Shown: in pieces, positions 38,416 through 47,820 of the stretch
Position numbering within the stretch: position 1 is the stretch's first letter
How the letters are laid out: the number at the start of each line of letters is the position of its first letter
Assembly: GCA_905182175.1 (NCBI GenBank)
Contig: CAJJAT010000008.1
Coordinates: 180,973 to 244,972, forward strand
DNA: 64,000 bases
Origin: Flavobacteriales bacterium UBA1494
GTDB lineage: Bacteria; Bacteroidota; Bacteroidia; Flavobacteriales_E; Vicingaceae
Reading direction: 5' to 3'
Translations under genes and position numbers: made by a program
The notes under the pieces: model-generated
What the model saw: only the letters and a program-made list of their open reading frames with translations
Told to the model about the DNA's origin: nothing
Databases searched by the model: none

Positions 38416-39378
38416 GTGAAGAAAGGATTCCTACTTACCATATTTTCTGTTATAGTTTATAGTTGTTGTTTTGGGCAAGATCCTACGTTCTCTCAATTCT
38501 TTTCCAATAGGCTGTATCTCAATCCTGCGTTCGCAGGAGCTAGCCAATGTCCGAAACTTACCCTTAATTACCGTAATCAGTGGCCAGGCATCGATAATAG
38601 CTTTGTAACCTATGCCGCAAGTTATGACCAAAATATAGATAAAATAAATGGGGGAATAGGCTTCCAACTAATGTCAGATAGAGCAGGAGAGGGTGTTTTA
38701 AACACAACATCCGCAGCTTTTATGTACGCTTACCAATTCGCGGTTACCAGAAAATTTTCTATTCGTGCAGGCTTTCAAGCTACTCTTGTACAAAAATCAA
38801 TCGATGTTAGCAATTTAAGATTTGGAGATATGATTGACTCCCGAAGAGGATTTGTTTATCAATCTCAAGAACAAGTAGAAAACGACCGAGTTTTTTACCC
38901 AGATTTTTCATTTGGACTGATTGGGTTTAGCGAAAAGTTTTATTTCGGTGGAGCGGTACACCACTTAACTGCTCCTGATGAAGGCTTTTTAAATCAAGCT
39001 ATTCTTCCAATGAGAATTACAGGACACTTTGGCGCAAAAATTCCATTGGGCATAAGAAAAACAGATCAAAGTTGGTCTCCAAATATAATATTTCAATCGC
39101 AAGGAACCTCTATGGAATTGAATGCAGGAAACTACTTCTCTAAGGGGCCTGTTGTTATTGGAGTTTGGTATAGAGCAAGTATAAAAGGAAACAGAGATGC
39201 AGTTATTATGCTATTAGGATTAGAATCCGACAATATTAAAATTGGCTATAGTCATGATTTTACAGTTAGTCAACTCAACGGTCAGACAGGTGGTTCCCAT
39301 GAGATTTCTATGTCATATATTTTCCCTTGCCGCCCTAAAAAAGTACGATTCGAGACAATAAGTTGCCCGTCATTTTAG
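38416..39378 (+). CDS. PorP/SprF family type IX secretion membrane protein
   Basis: This 320-aa outer-membrane barrel protein is of the PorP/SprF family, which binds the PorE-PorK/N ring or serves specific adhesins. The start is GTG, giving signal peptide MKKGFLLTIFSVIVYSCCFGQ. Right after it comes the family signature DPTFSQFFSNRLYLNPAFAG, then LNYRNQWPGI and IGYSHDFTVSQL near the end. It is divergent from porU and followed by gldJ about 50 bp later. Several paralogues usually exist per genome, so whether this is the core PorP cannot be told. Confidence 0.92.
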   Translation: MKKGFLLTIFSVIVYSCCFGQDPTFSQFFSNRLYLNPAFAGASQCPKLTLNYRNQWPGIDNSFVTYAASYDQNIDKINGGIGFQLMSDRAGEGVLNTTSAAFMYAYQFAVTRKFSIRAGFQATLVQKSIDVSNLRFGDMIDSRRGFVYQSQEQVENDRVFYPDFSFGLIGFSEKFYFGGAVHHLTAPDEGFLNQAILPMRITGHFGAKIPLGIRKTDQSWSPNIIFQSQGTSMELNAGNYFSKGPVVIGVWYRASIKGNRDAVIMLLGLESDNIKIGYSHDFTVSQLNGQTGGSHEISMSYIFPCRPKKVRFETISCPSF

Positions 39379-39427
39379 TTACTAACAATATTTCCATATC
39401 TTTGAAAGTCTTATTTAACACTCCTAA

Positions 39428-40915
39428 GTGATGAAAAAATTAAATGAATGTGTAGTTTTTAGCCTAATAGGCGCATTACTTTTTCTTGCTTCTTGCGGAA
39501 AAGAAACATCAAGTACTACCGGATGGGCTTACAATGACTCAAATAATGGTGGTTTTGAGAACCTATATTACTTCGATCAAGAAACCGGTCCAGGATTGGT
39601 CTTAATAGAAGGTGGACGTTTTACTATGGGCAAAACAGAACAGGACATCTTTTACGATTGGAATAATGTAGAAAAAACTGTTACCGTTTCTTCATTTTAC
39701 ATGGATGAAACAGAAGTTAAAAACATTGATTATCGTGAATACCTTTATTGGGTAGGCAGGGTTTTTGGTGCAGATTATCCTGAAGTATTCAAAAAAGCCC
39801 TACCTGACACATTAGTTTGGAGAAGCAGATTAGCATTTAACGAACCGTTTGTTGAGTATTACTTAAGACACCCGGCCTACAGCGCCTATCCTGTAGTAGG
39901 CGTAAGTTGGTTGCAAGCTACTGACTACGCTGCATGGAGAACGGATAGAGTTAACGAGCTAATTTTGATCAGAGAGGGTCTTTTTGAAAACAATCCAAAT
40001 CAATTTAATGAAGACAACTTTAACACGAAAGCCTACTTAAACGGTCAATACGAAAGCGGAAAACGAACTGATGGTTTAATTGATTTAGACCCAAACAAAG
40101 AAACTAGAAACGTAAGAATTGAGGATGGTATATTACTTCCCGAGTACAGATTGCCTACAGAAGCTGAATGGGAATACGCTGCGCTTGGTCTTATTGGAAA
40201 TACTTACGGTGAATTAATTGTAGAGCGTAAATTTTATCCTTGGAATGGTCACGGCGTTAGAAATGCTGATGACAAATACCTAGGACAAATGTTGGCAAAC
40301 TTTAGAAGAGGTCGTGGAGATATGATGGGAGTTGCAGGACAGTTAAATGATAACGCTGAAATTACAGCACCAGTTTATTCTTATTGGCCAAATGATTACG
40401 GTTTGTATAATATGGCTGGAAACGTTTCGGAATGGGTGATGGATGTTTACAGGCCCATGACAGCAGAAGATGCCGATGACTTTAGACCTTTTAGAGGTAA
40501 TGTTTTCAAAACATTGGAAAGAGATGAAGAAGGTTATATAGCTGAAAAGGATAGTTTAGGTAGATTGAAGTACAGAGAAGTTAATGCCGAAGATGATAAT
40601 TTAGATAATAGAAGAAACTACAAGAAGGCTGATGTAATTAACTACCAAGATGGAGATTTACAATCAACTTTAGACTTTGAAAATTTAGGACAGTTCCAAG
40701 ATAACGGAGGAAAAGACGGCGCAATGTACGATTTTAGTGAAACGTCTTTAATCAGTGATAGATCGAGAGTATATAAAGGTGGATCTTGGGATGACAGAGC
40801 GTACTGGATGACTCCTGGTACTAGAAGATACTTAGAAGAAGACCAATCAACCAATAAAATTGGTTTCAGATGCGCAATGATTAGAGTAGGAAGCCCAACA
40901 GGTCTAGGCTACTAA
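39428..40915 (+). CDS. gldJ: gliding motility lipoprotein GldJ
   Basis: GldJ is an FGE/SUMF1-fold lipoprotein needed for type IX secretion and gliding. At 495 aa it has lipobox Cys23 (FLASC), the entry motif GPGLVLIEGGRFTMG (about 53-67), FYMDETEVKNIDYREYL, YRLPTEAEWEYAA (about 239-251), MAGNVSEWVMDVY, and the C-terminal VYKGGSWDDRAYWM...GFRCAM. The insertion between residues about 340 and 430 is typical of GldJ rather than GldK. An unpaired TATCTTTG (39397-39404) may be its -7 box. A terminator follows. Confidence 0.93.
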   Translation: MMKKLNECVVFSLIGALLFLASCGKETSSTTGWAYNDSNNGGFENLYYFDQETGPGLVLIEGGRFTMGKTEQDIFYDWNNVEKTVTVSSFYMDETEVKNIDYREYLYWVGRVFGADYPEVFKKALPDTLVWRSRLAFNEPFVEYYLRHPAYSAYPVVGVSWLQATDYAAWRTDRVNELILIREGLFENNPNQFNEDNFNTKAYLNGQYESGKRTDGLIDLDPNKETRNVRIEDGILLPEYRLPTEAEWEYAALGLIGNTYGELIVERKFYPWNGHGVRNADDKYLGQMLANFRRGRGDMMGVAGQLNDNAEITAPVYSYWPNDYGLYNMAGNVSEWVMDVYRPMTAEDADDFRPFRGNVFKTLERDEEGYIAEKDSLGRLKYREVNAEDDNLDNRRNYKKADVINYQDGDLQSTLDFENLGQFQDNGGKDGAMYDFSETSLISDRSRVYKGGSWDDRAYWMTPGTRRYLEEDQSTNKIGFRCAMIRVGSPTGLGY

Positions 40916-40937
40916 GAATCAATTGTTAAAACATAAT

Positions 40938-40971
40938 AAAAAGGCTTTCAAATTAATTGGAAGCCTTTTTT
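40938..40971 (+). terminator. intrinsic terminator after gldJ
   Basis: AAAAAGGCTTTCAA pairs with TTGGAAGCCTTTTT in a hairpin ending in a T-run, 22 bp past the stop and just before murF. Confidence 0.85.
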
Positions 40972-40983
40972 ATTTAAGTAGAT

Positions 40984-42291
40984 ATGAATAAAACTAGCAT
41001 TGAAGAACTTTATCAGGTTTATCTTAAGCATCCCATACTGACCAAAGACACTAGAGAGGTAAGTAAAAACTGTATCTACATCGCTTTAAAAGGTCAAAGC
41101 TTTGATGGCAATAGGTTTGCTGAAGCCGCCTTGAATGCAGGCGCTGCTTTTGCTGTAATTGACGATGTAACCTACAAAAAAGATAATCGCTACCTGTTGG
41201 TTGATGATGGATTGAAGGTGTTACAAGAATTAGCTAATTACCACAGAAAGAGACTCTCCATTCCAATTATTGCGATTAGCGGTAGTAATGGCAAAACCAC
41301 GACTAAGGAATTAATTACTGTTGCACTAAGTCAAAAATTCAACACCTTATCCACTGTTGGCAATTATAATAACCACATTGGTGTGCCGCTTACTTTGTTG
41401 CAAATACGGCCACAACATGATATTGCCATAATTGAGATGGGTGCAAACCACCAAGGAGAAATCGATTTTTTATGCAATATTGCAGAACCAAACTTTGGAA
41501 TGCTAACTAACATTGGAAAGGCACATTTAGAAGGTTTTGGAGGAGAAGAAGGTGTTCGAACAGGAAAAACAGAGATATTTAGGTTTATCAATAAAACTGG
41601 CGGCACACTTTTTATCAATTTAGATGATCCAAAGATCAAAGAGTCAATTCCAAAGAGTACTATTTGTGTCACTTACAGTTTAAACGAGAGCTCCGCTAAT
41701 GGAAAGGGCAAACTGATGGAGACACACCCTCGGCTAAAAGGCACTTGGAAATTTGAAAATAACTCAGGAAAAATAAATTCCAGTTTGTATGGAGCGTACA
41801 ACTTCCATAATATTTTAGCTGCATGTACAATAGCAAGTTATTTCGGCACCAATGCGAATGCAGTGACGTCTGCAATCAACTCCTACGAATCAGATATGAA
41901 CCGCTCTCAGTTGATTAAAAAAAATGGGACTCTAATTTACTTAGATGCATACAATGCCAACCCTAGCAGCATGGGTCTAGCATTAGATAATTTTGAAAAA
42001 GTTGAGAGTTCCTTTAAAATTGCCATTCTAGGGGATATGTTCGAATTAGGAGAATCTGCTGCGGTTGAACATGTAAAGATTATAGAACAGATAAAATCAT
42101 ACAAGACTATTTCAACTACTGTCTTTGTAGGGGAGAATTTTAACAACGTGAAGGTTGAGCAAGACGATTTTTTATTCTTCAGAACAACTGCAGAGGCAAA
42201 AAAATGGTTTTTAATTCAGCAAATAAGTGATTATACGGTCCTTTTGAAGGGCTCAAGGGGCATGAAATTGGAAAGCTTGTTAGAGAACTAA
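40984..42291 (+). CDS. murF: UDP-N-acetylmuramoyl-tripeptide--D-alanyl-D-alanine ligase
   Basis: MurF adds D-Ala-D-Ala to the UDP-MurNAc-tripeptide in cell-wall precursor synthesis. The 435-aa protein has the Mur ATP-binding motif AISGSNGKTTTKE (about 94-106), NYNNHIGVPLTLL (about 121-133), MGANHQGEI, TNIGKAHLEGFG and the C-terminal domain with DAYNANPSSM. The gldJ-murF order is conserved in Flavobacteriia. The murF start falls within about 15 bp of the terminator, so some readthrough or a promoter inside gldJ would be needed for its expression. Confidence 0.96.
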   Translation: MNKTSIEELYQVYLKHPILTKDTREVSKNCIYIALKGQSFDGNRFAEAALNAGAAFAVIDDVTYKKDNRYLLVDDGLKVLQELANYHRKRLSIPIIAISGSNGKTTTKELITVALSQKFNTLSTVGNYNNHIGVPLTLLQIRPQHDIAIIEMGANHQGEIDFLCNIAEPNFGMLTNIGKAHLEGFGGEEGVRTGKTEIFRFINKTGGTLFINLDDPKIKESIPKSTICVTYSLNESSANGKGKLMETHPRLKGTWKFENNSGKINSSLYGAYNFHNILAACTIASYFGTNANAVTSAINSYESDMNRSQLIKKNGTLIYLDAYNANPSSMGLALDNFEKVESSFKIAILGDMFELGESAAVEHVKIIEQIKSYKTISTTVFVGENFNNVKVEQDDFLFFRTTAEAKKWFLIQQISDYTVLLKGSRGMKLESLLEN

Positions 42292-42310
42292 AATCTTATA
42301 TTTATGTTTG
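42277..42310 (+). promoter_or_regulatory. promoter candidate for the propeller lipoprotein
   Basis: TTG (42277-42279), a 23-bp spacer and TATGTTTG (42303-42310) fit the Bacteroidota pattern, about 20 bp before ATG 42332. The -33 lies inside the end of murF. Confidence 0.4.
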
Positions 42311-42331
42311 TAACAATTTTAATGGTTGATT

Positions 42332-43606
42332 ATGAATAGGATTAGATTTATTATCGCTTTAATGGCAACACTAATACTAAGTGGATGCTACAAAACGATT
42401 GAAAGGACAACAAAAATAAAACAACGTATTCCCATTTACCAGTTTACTACTGAAGCAGAAGCAGAAGCCAATTTAATTCAAGGAGCCCCAAAGAGTTTAA
42501 CCACTTTTGGGAACATATACACCTATCAACACTATTTATTAATAAACGAGAGAGGCACAGGTGTGCACATTTTTGATAATTCTAATCCTGATTCCCCGCA
42601 CAAAATCTCTTTTATGAATATTCCCGGGAATTTTGACATGGCCATAAGGAATAATGTGTTGTATGTTGACAGCTATGACGACTTACTTGCTCTTGACGTT
42701 TCAGACATCACAAACATTCAATTGCTTAATAGAGTAGATGCAATATTCCCAGCAAGTCACCCAAGTAGATCCGGAGTAATTATTGGCTACAAAGACACAA
42801 TTATCGAAATATCAGAGGAAATAAACCCTAATTGGGGATTCGGAAACAATGAGGACGACAATGGCTTGTCATTTAGCACTTCAGAATCATTTTCCAACAA
42901 TAGTGTTAATCCAACTAATAGCACCGGAACAGGCGGTTCATTTGCTAGGTTCACCATTGCAAATAGTCATCTTTTTGCAATTGACTCAAGAACACTAAAT
43001 ATATTTGATTTAGCGATAGCAGGAGATCCTAAAAAAGTTAAAAGCGAGGTAATTTTTAATGTTGCAGAAATTGAAACTGTTTTTCCATATCAGAACAGCC
43101 TATTTATAGGTTCAACAGATGGAGTGATAATTTACGATATAACAAATCCTGCCAACATTGTATTTGAATCGATGTTTACTCATGCTAGAGCCTGTGACCC
43201 TGTTTATGTTTCTGAAGATGTAGCCTATGTAACGTTAAGGTCCAACAATAACAACAGGTGTTTTGGCGTAAACAACCAGCTAGACATACTAAACGTTAAA
43301 GACCTCGATTTACCTCGTTTAATCCAGACTTTCCCAATGATTAACCCCCATGGTGTGGGGGTAGATGATAGTTTATTATTTTTATGCGAAGCTGATGCAG
43401 GACTTAAAATATTCGACATTAACAAAACATTCACAAACAATGAGCTAACGGCCGTTTCGATAGATCAAATTAGCTGGAATCAGTCTATTTTCGCATATGA
43501 TGTTATTCCGCAGAACGGTAATCTGATTGTTGTAGGAGAAAACGAACTTCATCAATACGATTATACAGATCCAACCAACATTACCTTAAGAAGTAAAATA
43601 GAATGA
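42332..43606 (+). CDS. LVIVD-like beta-propeller lipoprotein
   Basis: This is a lipoprotein of about 424 aa (MNRIRFIIALMATLILSGC, Cys19). The rest repeats units of the type GVHIFDNSNPDSPHKISF, LLALDVSDITNIQLLNRV, GVIIYDITNPANIVFES and GLKIFDINKTF, the pattern of LVIVD repeats that fold as a surface beta-propeller. Its partner is unknown. ATG 42332 is preferred to the TTG two codons earlier. The TGA stop overlaps the ATG of the next gene, so the two are coupled. Confidence 0.85.
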   Translation: MNRIRFIIALMATLILSGCYKTIERTTKIKQRIPIYQFTTEAEAEANLIQGAPKSLTTFGNIYTYQHYLLINERGTGVHIFDNSNPDSPHKISFMNIPGNFDMAIRNNVLYVDSYDDLLALDVSDITNIQLLNRVDAIFPASHPSRSGVIIGYKDTIIEISEEINPNWGFGNNEDDNGLSFSTSESFSNNSVNPTNSTGTGGSFARFTIANSHLFAIDSRTLNIFDLAIAGDPKKVKSEVIFNVAEIETVFPYQNSLFIGSTDGVIIYDITNPANIVFESMFTHARACDPVYVSEDVAYVTLRSNNNNRCFGVNNQLDILNVKDLDLPRLIQTFPMINPHGVGVDDSLLFLCEADAGLKIFDINKTFTNNELTAVSIDQISWNQSIFAYDVIPQNGNLIVVGENELHQYDYTDPTNITLRSKIE

Positions 43607-44166
43607 AACTACGAGATCTATTTTTGCTTTACTTGAGTGCAATTAGTTTCTGTGCACTTTCGCAAGACTCAACAGAATTTGAAAAAAGTGCTTTTGGGGT
43701 AGTTTCTTTTGGCAGAGAAGTTGGGGACTTAAGCCAATCACCGAATGAATTTTATCTTCAATCTTTAGTTGGCTACAAGTTTAGTAATGAGTTTGGAATT
43801 GCAGCAGGACCCGGACTTATTTACTATAATCGATATAGCTTTTTGCCACTTGTCGCTTCGATTAGAAAGAACGGCACTACGTCCAAGAGAATAGGGCTCT
43901 TGTTTGACATTGGATACATGTTTCCCCTTCGAGGAGACGGAGACGACTTTCAACTAAACTATAGTATCACTAAAGGAGGCTCTTTTTTCAATCCGCAATT
44001 AACTGCTCTGGTGTACGAATCAAAAGTTCTAGTCTATTTTAATTTCGGTTACAAAGTGTACAGCTTTACTGAAACTTACAACCCTCAATTCAATCCTGAA
44101 AATGAAGTAGAAGACAGAATTACAGCCAGATTTATCAACTTTGGCGTCACAATAGAATTTAAATAA
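43603..44166 (+). CDS. outer-membrane beta-barrel protein, hypothetical
   Basis: This 187-aa protein has a signal peptide (about 1-20, ending SFCALSQ) and a strand-rich mature part (LVGYKFSNEFGIAAGPGLIYY, RIGLLFDIGYMF, VLVYFNFGYKVYSF, RFINFGVTIEFK) ending on an aromatic-hydrophobic residue. It starts inside the stop of the propeller lipoprotein (ATGA), so the two may form a surface pair. I recognise no family. Confidence 0.78.
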   Translation: MKLRDLFLLYLSAISFCALSQDSTEFEKSAFGVVSFGREVGDLSQSPNEFYLQSLVGYKFSNEFGIAAGPGLIYYNRYSFLPLVASIRKNGTTSKRIGLLFDIGYMFPLRGDGDDFQLNYSITKGGSFFNPQLTALVYESKVLVYFNFGYKVYSFTETYNPQFNPENEVEDRITARFINFGVTIEFK

Positions 44167-44184
44167 CCGCTCCCTTTTAAAACT

Positions 44185-44222
44185 AAAAAAGCCCTTCCCG
44201 ATGAATCGAGAAGGGCTTTTTT
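44185..44222. terminator. bidirectional intrinsic terminator
   Basis: AAAAAAGCCCTTC pairs with GAAGGGCTTTTTT around a short loop between two convergent genes, with T-runs on both strands. Confidence 0.9.
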
Positions 44223-44238
44223 AGTGTATCAAACTCTA

Positions 44239-45381
44239 TTATTCGTTTAAAATCGCTCTTGAAATTACAATTTTCTGAACTTCTGTCGTTCCTTCATAGA
44301 TTTGAGTAATTTTTGCATCACGCATTAAACGTTCCACATGGTATTCTTTAACGAAACCATAGCCTCCATGAACTTGAACGGCTTCGACGGTAACTTCCAT
44401 TGCGACTTTAGAAGCAAAGACCTTAGCCATAGCTGATAATTTATCAAAGTTCTCACCTGCGTCTTTTAAAGATGCCGCTTTAAAACACAATAGTCTCGCA
44501 GCTTCAATATCAGTTGCCATATCAGCTAATTTAAAAGCAATTGCCTGGTGTTGGTGTATTGGTTTTCCAAAAGCTTCTCTCTCTTTTGAGTAGGCGATTG
44601 CTAATTCCATTGCACCCGAAGCAATTCCTAATGCTTGCGCTGCAATTCCAATTCTACCACCTGAAAGAACTTTCATCGCAAATTTAAACCCAAAGCCGTC
44701 TTCTCCAATTCTGTTCTCCTTTGGTACTTTCACATCAGTAAACATCAAGGTATGCGTGTCAGAACCTCTAATTCCTAATTTATTCTCCTTAGCTCCTATT
44801 ACGAAACCTTCCATTCCTTTTTCAATAATGAAAGCATTAATTCCCTTGTGACCCTTCTCAACGTCAGTTTGGGCAATTACAATGTAATAAGAAGCTGAAC
44901 TACCATTTGTAATCCAGTTTTTCGTTCCGTTCAATAGATAATGGTCACCTTGATCGAAAGCAGTAGTTTTTTGCGATGTAGCATCAGAGCCGGCTTCAGG
45001 CTCTGACAAACAAAACGCTCCAATCGTCTCTCCTTTCGCAGAAGAAACTAGGTACTTTTGTTTCTGCTCTTCTGATCCGAATTTATCTAAACCCCAACAA
45101 AAAAGGGAGTTGTTAACTGACATACAAACTGAAGCGGATGCATCTATTTTAGAAATTTCTTCCATTGCCAATACATAAGAAATTGTATCCATACCGCCAC
45201 CGCCGTATTTTGGACTCACCATCATCCCCATAAATCCGAGCTCTCCCATTTGCCTGATTTGCTCAGAGGGAAAAGTTTGGGTTTCATCTCTCTCAATTAC
45301 CCCTTCTTTCAATACATTTTGAGCAAATTCTCTTGCTGCATCTCTTACTGCAATTTGCTCTTCCGTCAGTTCTATATTCAT
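44239..45381 (-). CDS. acyl-CoA dehydrogenase
   Basis: This is a FAD-dependent acyl-CoA dehydrogenase of 380 aa that makes the first oxidation of acyl-CoA in fatty-acid or branched-chain degradation. The FAD/substrate motifs FCLSEPEAGSDA (about 122-133) and WITNGSSASYYIVIA are present, as are GGRIGIAAQALGIA, QVHGGYGFVKEYHVERLMRDAKI, and the catalytic Glu in IYEGTTEVQKIVISR. The length and motif pattern fit short-chain enzymes. It is monocistronic, with anmK starting divergently about 50 bp away. Confidence 0.94.
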   Translation of the reverse strand: MNIELTEEQIAVRDAAREFAQNVLKEGVIERDETQTFPSEQIRQMGELGFMGMMVSPKYGGGGMDTISYVLAMEEISKIDASASVCMSVNNSLFCWGLDKFGSEEQKQKYLVSSAKGETIGAFCLSEPEAGSDATSQKTTAFDQGDHYLLNGTKNWITNGSSASYYIVIAQTDVEKGHKGINAFIIEKGMEGFVIGAKENKLGIRGSDTHTLMFTDVKVPKENRIGEDGFGFKFAMKVLSGGRIGIAAQALGIASGAMELAIAYSKEREAFGKPIHQHQAIAFKLADMATDIEAARLLCFKAASLKDAGENFDKLSAMAKVFASKVAMEVTVEAVQVHGGYGFVKEYHVERLMRDAKITQIYEGTTEVQKIVISRAILNE

Positions 45382-45429
45382 ATCTTTAGCTTCATTCTAT
45401 TACGTTGCAAAAATAACCCATTTACTACA

Positions 45430-46503
45430 GTGAATCAACAAAATAACAGCTATAAGGTTTTAGGTTTAATGTCAGGGACATCTTTAGATGGACTAGACCT
45501 ATGTCTTACTGAATTTAAAGAGATTAACAGCAGATGGACCTATGAAATATTGGCCTCTGAAACAAGAAAATACACAAGTGATTGGGAAAGGAGTCTGCGG
45601 AATATAGAGAATAAATCTGCCGCTACGCTAATTGAGCTTGATTTTAGCTATGGAAAACTCATTGGAACCTTAAGCTTAGAATTCTTGCACAAACACCGTT
45701 TGACAGCAGATTTTATCTCATCTCATGGCCACACTATCTTCCATCAAATTGAGAATGGATTTACCTACCAAATTGGACATGGTGCTGCAATTTCAGCAAC
45801 AACAGGATTAGCTTGTATTTGTGACTTTAGAAGCTTAGATGTTGCACTTGGGGGGCAAGGAGCTCCTTTGGTTCCTTTTGGCGATCACCATTTATTTAGA
45901 ACTTACACCGCTTGTATTAATTTAGGTGGAATTGCAAATTTTTCGTTTGAAAGAAAGGACGAACGGCTCGCCCATGACATTTGTGCATTTAACATGGTAT
46001 TGAACCATTTCATGAAAAAATACCTTAACAAAGAATTTGATAAAGATGGAGCTTTAAGTCGCAGTGGTAAGCTAAATGCCTCTCTTTTCGAAAGTTTAAA
46101 TAACCTGTCATTTTTTAGCACGAAAGGTCCAAAATCTCTTGGTAAAGAATGGGTTTTCCTAGAACTAATACCACTTATCGAAGACTCCCCTATTCCATTG
46201 GCCGATAAACTTTGCTCTTTTTCACATCATGCAGCAGAGCAAATTAGCAAGATATTACTGGCAAACAACTTTGATCAAGAACTATTATTTACAGGTGGAG
46301 GAAGCAAAAACATATTCTTTATAGAATTATTGCGATCCAAAGGTTTGTCATTTGAATTACCAAAAGAAGAGTTAATTGATTTTAAAGAAGCATTAGTCTT
46401 TGCATTTTTAGGGTTGAATCGGTTTTTATGCAGGAACAATACCTTTAAAACTGCCACAGGAGCTGCCAAAGACAGTTGTGGAGGAAGCATTTATTTACCC
46501 TAA
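45430..46503 (+). CDS. anmK: anhydro-N-acetylmuramic acid kinase
   Basis: AnmK phosphorylates and opens anhydro-MurNAc recovered from peptidoglycan turnover. The start is GTG at 45430, giving about 357 aa; a longer frame extends upstream but runs through the acyl-CoA dehydrogenase gene on the other strand. Motifs: VLGLMSGTSLDGLDLCL at the N-terminus, ISSHGHTIFHQ (about 95-105), GGQGAPLVPFGDHHLF (about 138-153), CINLGGIANFSF and TGGGSKNIFFIELL (about 281-294). Confidence 0.93.
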   Translation: MNQQNNSYKVLGLMSGTSLDGLDLCLTEFKEINSRWTYEILASETRKYTSDWERSLRNIENKSAATLIELDFSYGKLIGTLSLEFLHKHRLTADFISSHGHTIFHQIENGFTYQIGHGAAISATTGLACICDFRSLDVALGGQGAPLVPFGDHHLFRTYTACINLGGIANFSFERKDERLAHDICAFNMVLNHFMKKYLNKEFDKDGALSRSGKLNASLFESLNNLSFFSTKGPKSLGKEWVFLELIPLIEDSPIPLADKLCSFSHHAAEQISKILLANNFDQELLFTGGGSKNIFFIELLRSKGLSFELPKEELIDFKEALVFAFLGLNRFLCRNNTFKTATGAAKDSCGGSIYLP

Positions 46504-46570
46504 GCATTGTTAACAATTTAGCCACATTAAACCCGTGGTTTTTTAATAATTTTGACATCAAATTACTGAA

Positions 46571-47797
46571 ATGGAAGAGTTACTGAAAAAGTATGAAAAC
46601 AAGCAGCCAGAAATTGTTTTTGAGTGGAAAGATTCCGAAACAGAAGCTGAAGGATGGGTTGTAATTAACTCTTTACGAGGAGGAGCTGCAGGTGGCGGAA
46701 CTAGAATGAGAGTTGGCTTGGATAAACACGAGGTTACCTCTTTAGCAAAAACCATGGAAGTAAAGTTTACCGTTTCGGGCCCTGCAATTGGCGGAGCAAA
46801 ATCTGGAATCAACTTTAATCCAAAAGATCCCCGAAAAAAAGGGGTCTTAGAAAGATGGTACAAAGCTGTTGCCCCATTATTGAAAAATTATTACGGAACC
46901 GGTGGAGATTTGAACGTAGATGAAATTCACGAAGTGATTCCGATCACAGAAAAATCAGGCGTTTGGCATCCTCAAGAAGGTGTCTTCAACGGTCACTTTA
47001 AGCCAACAGAAGCTGAAAAAATAAACCGAATTGGTCAACTTAGATATGGCGTTTTAAAGGTTATAGAAGATGCCAAATTCACTCCCAAGGTAGAAAACAA
47101 ATACGTTGTTGCTGATATGATCACTGGTTATGGAGTTGCTGAATCGGTAAAGCACTACTACTCTATTTATGGTGGAGATTTAAAAGGCAAAAAGGTTATT
47201 GTACAAGGTTGGGGAAATGTAGGTGCTGCAGGTGCTTATTATTTAGCTCAAAGTGGAGCAAAGATTGTCGGAATTATTGATCGCGAAGGTGGCTTGATCA
47301 ATGAAGAAGGTTTTTCTTTTGAGGCAATAAAAGAGTTGTTTTTATTAAAAGAAGGGAATCAGTTAAAAGCTGACAACATGCTTTCTTATGAAGAAGTGAA
47401 TAAAAGAATTTGGTCTCTTGATGCACAGGTATTTATTCCTTGCGCTGCATCTAGACTAATTACAAAAGAACAGGTTGAAATGATGATTCAATCGGGAATG
47501 GAAGTCATCGCTGCAGGAGCAAATGTTCCTTTTGCGGATCAGGAAATTTTCTTTGGCCCTATTGCTGAATACACTGATAGCAAAATCAGCATAATTCCTG
47601 ATTTTATCTCTAATTGTGGAATGGCAAGAGTATTTGCTTATCTCATGACGAATAGCGTCGAAATGACAGATGAGGGAATCTTTAACGACACCTCAACTAC
47701 GATAAAAACAGCGATGGAAGAAGCACATGAAGTTTCTTCTAGCAAAACAAATATTGCCAAAACTGCGTTTACCATTGCATTAAACAAATTGGTTTAA
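46571..47797 (+). CDS. Glu/Leu/Phe/Val dehydrogenase
   Basis: This is an NAD(P)-dependent amino-acid dehydrogenase of 408 aa, interconverting amino acids and 2-oxoacids plus ammonia. The N-terminal domain has GGAAGGGTRMRV, EVKFTVSGPAIGGAKSGI (with the catalytic Lys) and GTGGDLNVDEI; the Rossmann domain has VIVQGWGNVGAAGA (about 217-230). The sequence is closer to the Leu/Glu branch of Bacteroidota, and whether it prefers glutamate or branched-chain substrates is undecided. nhaD starts 23 bp downstream. Confidence 0.9.
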   Translation: MEELLKKYENKQPEIVFEWKDSETEAEGWVVINSLRGGAAGGGTRMRVGLDKHEVTSLAKTMEVKFTVSGPAIGGAKSGINFNPKDPRKKGVLERWYKAVAPLLKNYYGTGGDLNVDEIHEVIPITEKSGVWHPQEGVFNGHFKPTEAEKINRIGQLRYGVLKVIEDAKFTPKVENKYVVADMITGYGVAESVKHYYSIYGGDLKGKKVIVQGWGNVGAAGAYYLAQSGAKIVGIIDREGGLINEEGFSFEAIKELFLLKEGNQLKADNMLSYEEVNKRIWSLDAQVFIPCAASRLITKEQVEMMIQSGMEVIAAGANVPFADQEIFFGPIAEYTDSKISIIPDFISNCGMARVFAYLMTNSVEMTDEGIFNDTSTTIKTAMEEAHEVSSSKTNIAKTAFTIALNKLV

Positions 47798-47820
47798 TCA
47801 ACATTTAAACAACATTTCCC

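Noticed and set aside
45250..45429. Upstream extension of anmK by 60 codons
   Set aside because: It lies opposite the acyl-CoA dehydrogenase coding sequence, and the AnmK family begins close to the GTG at 45430.
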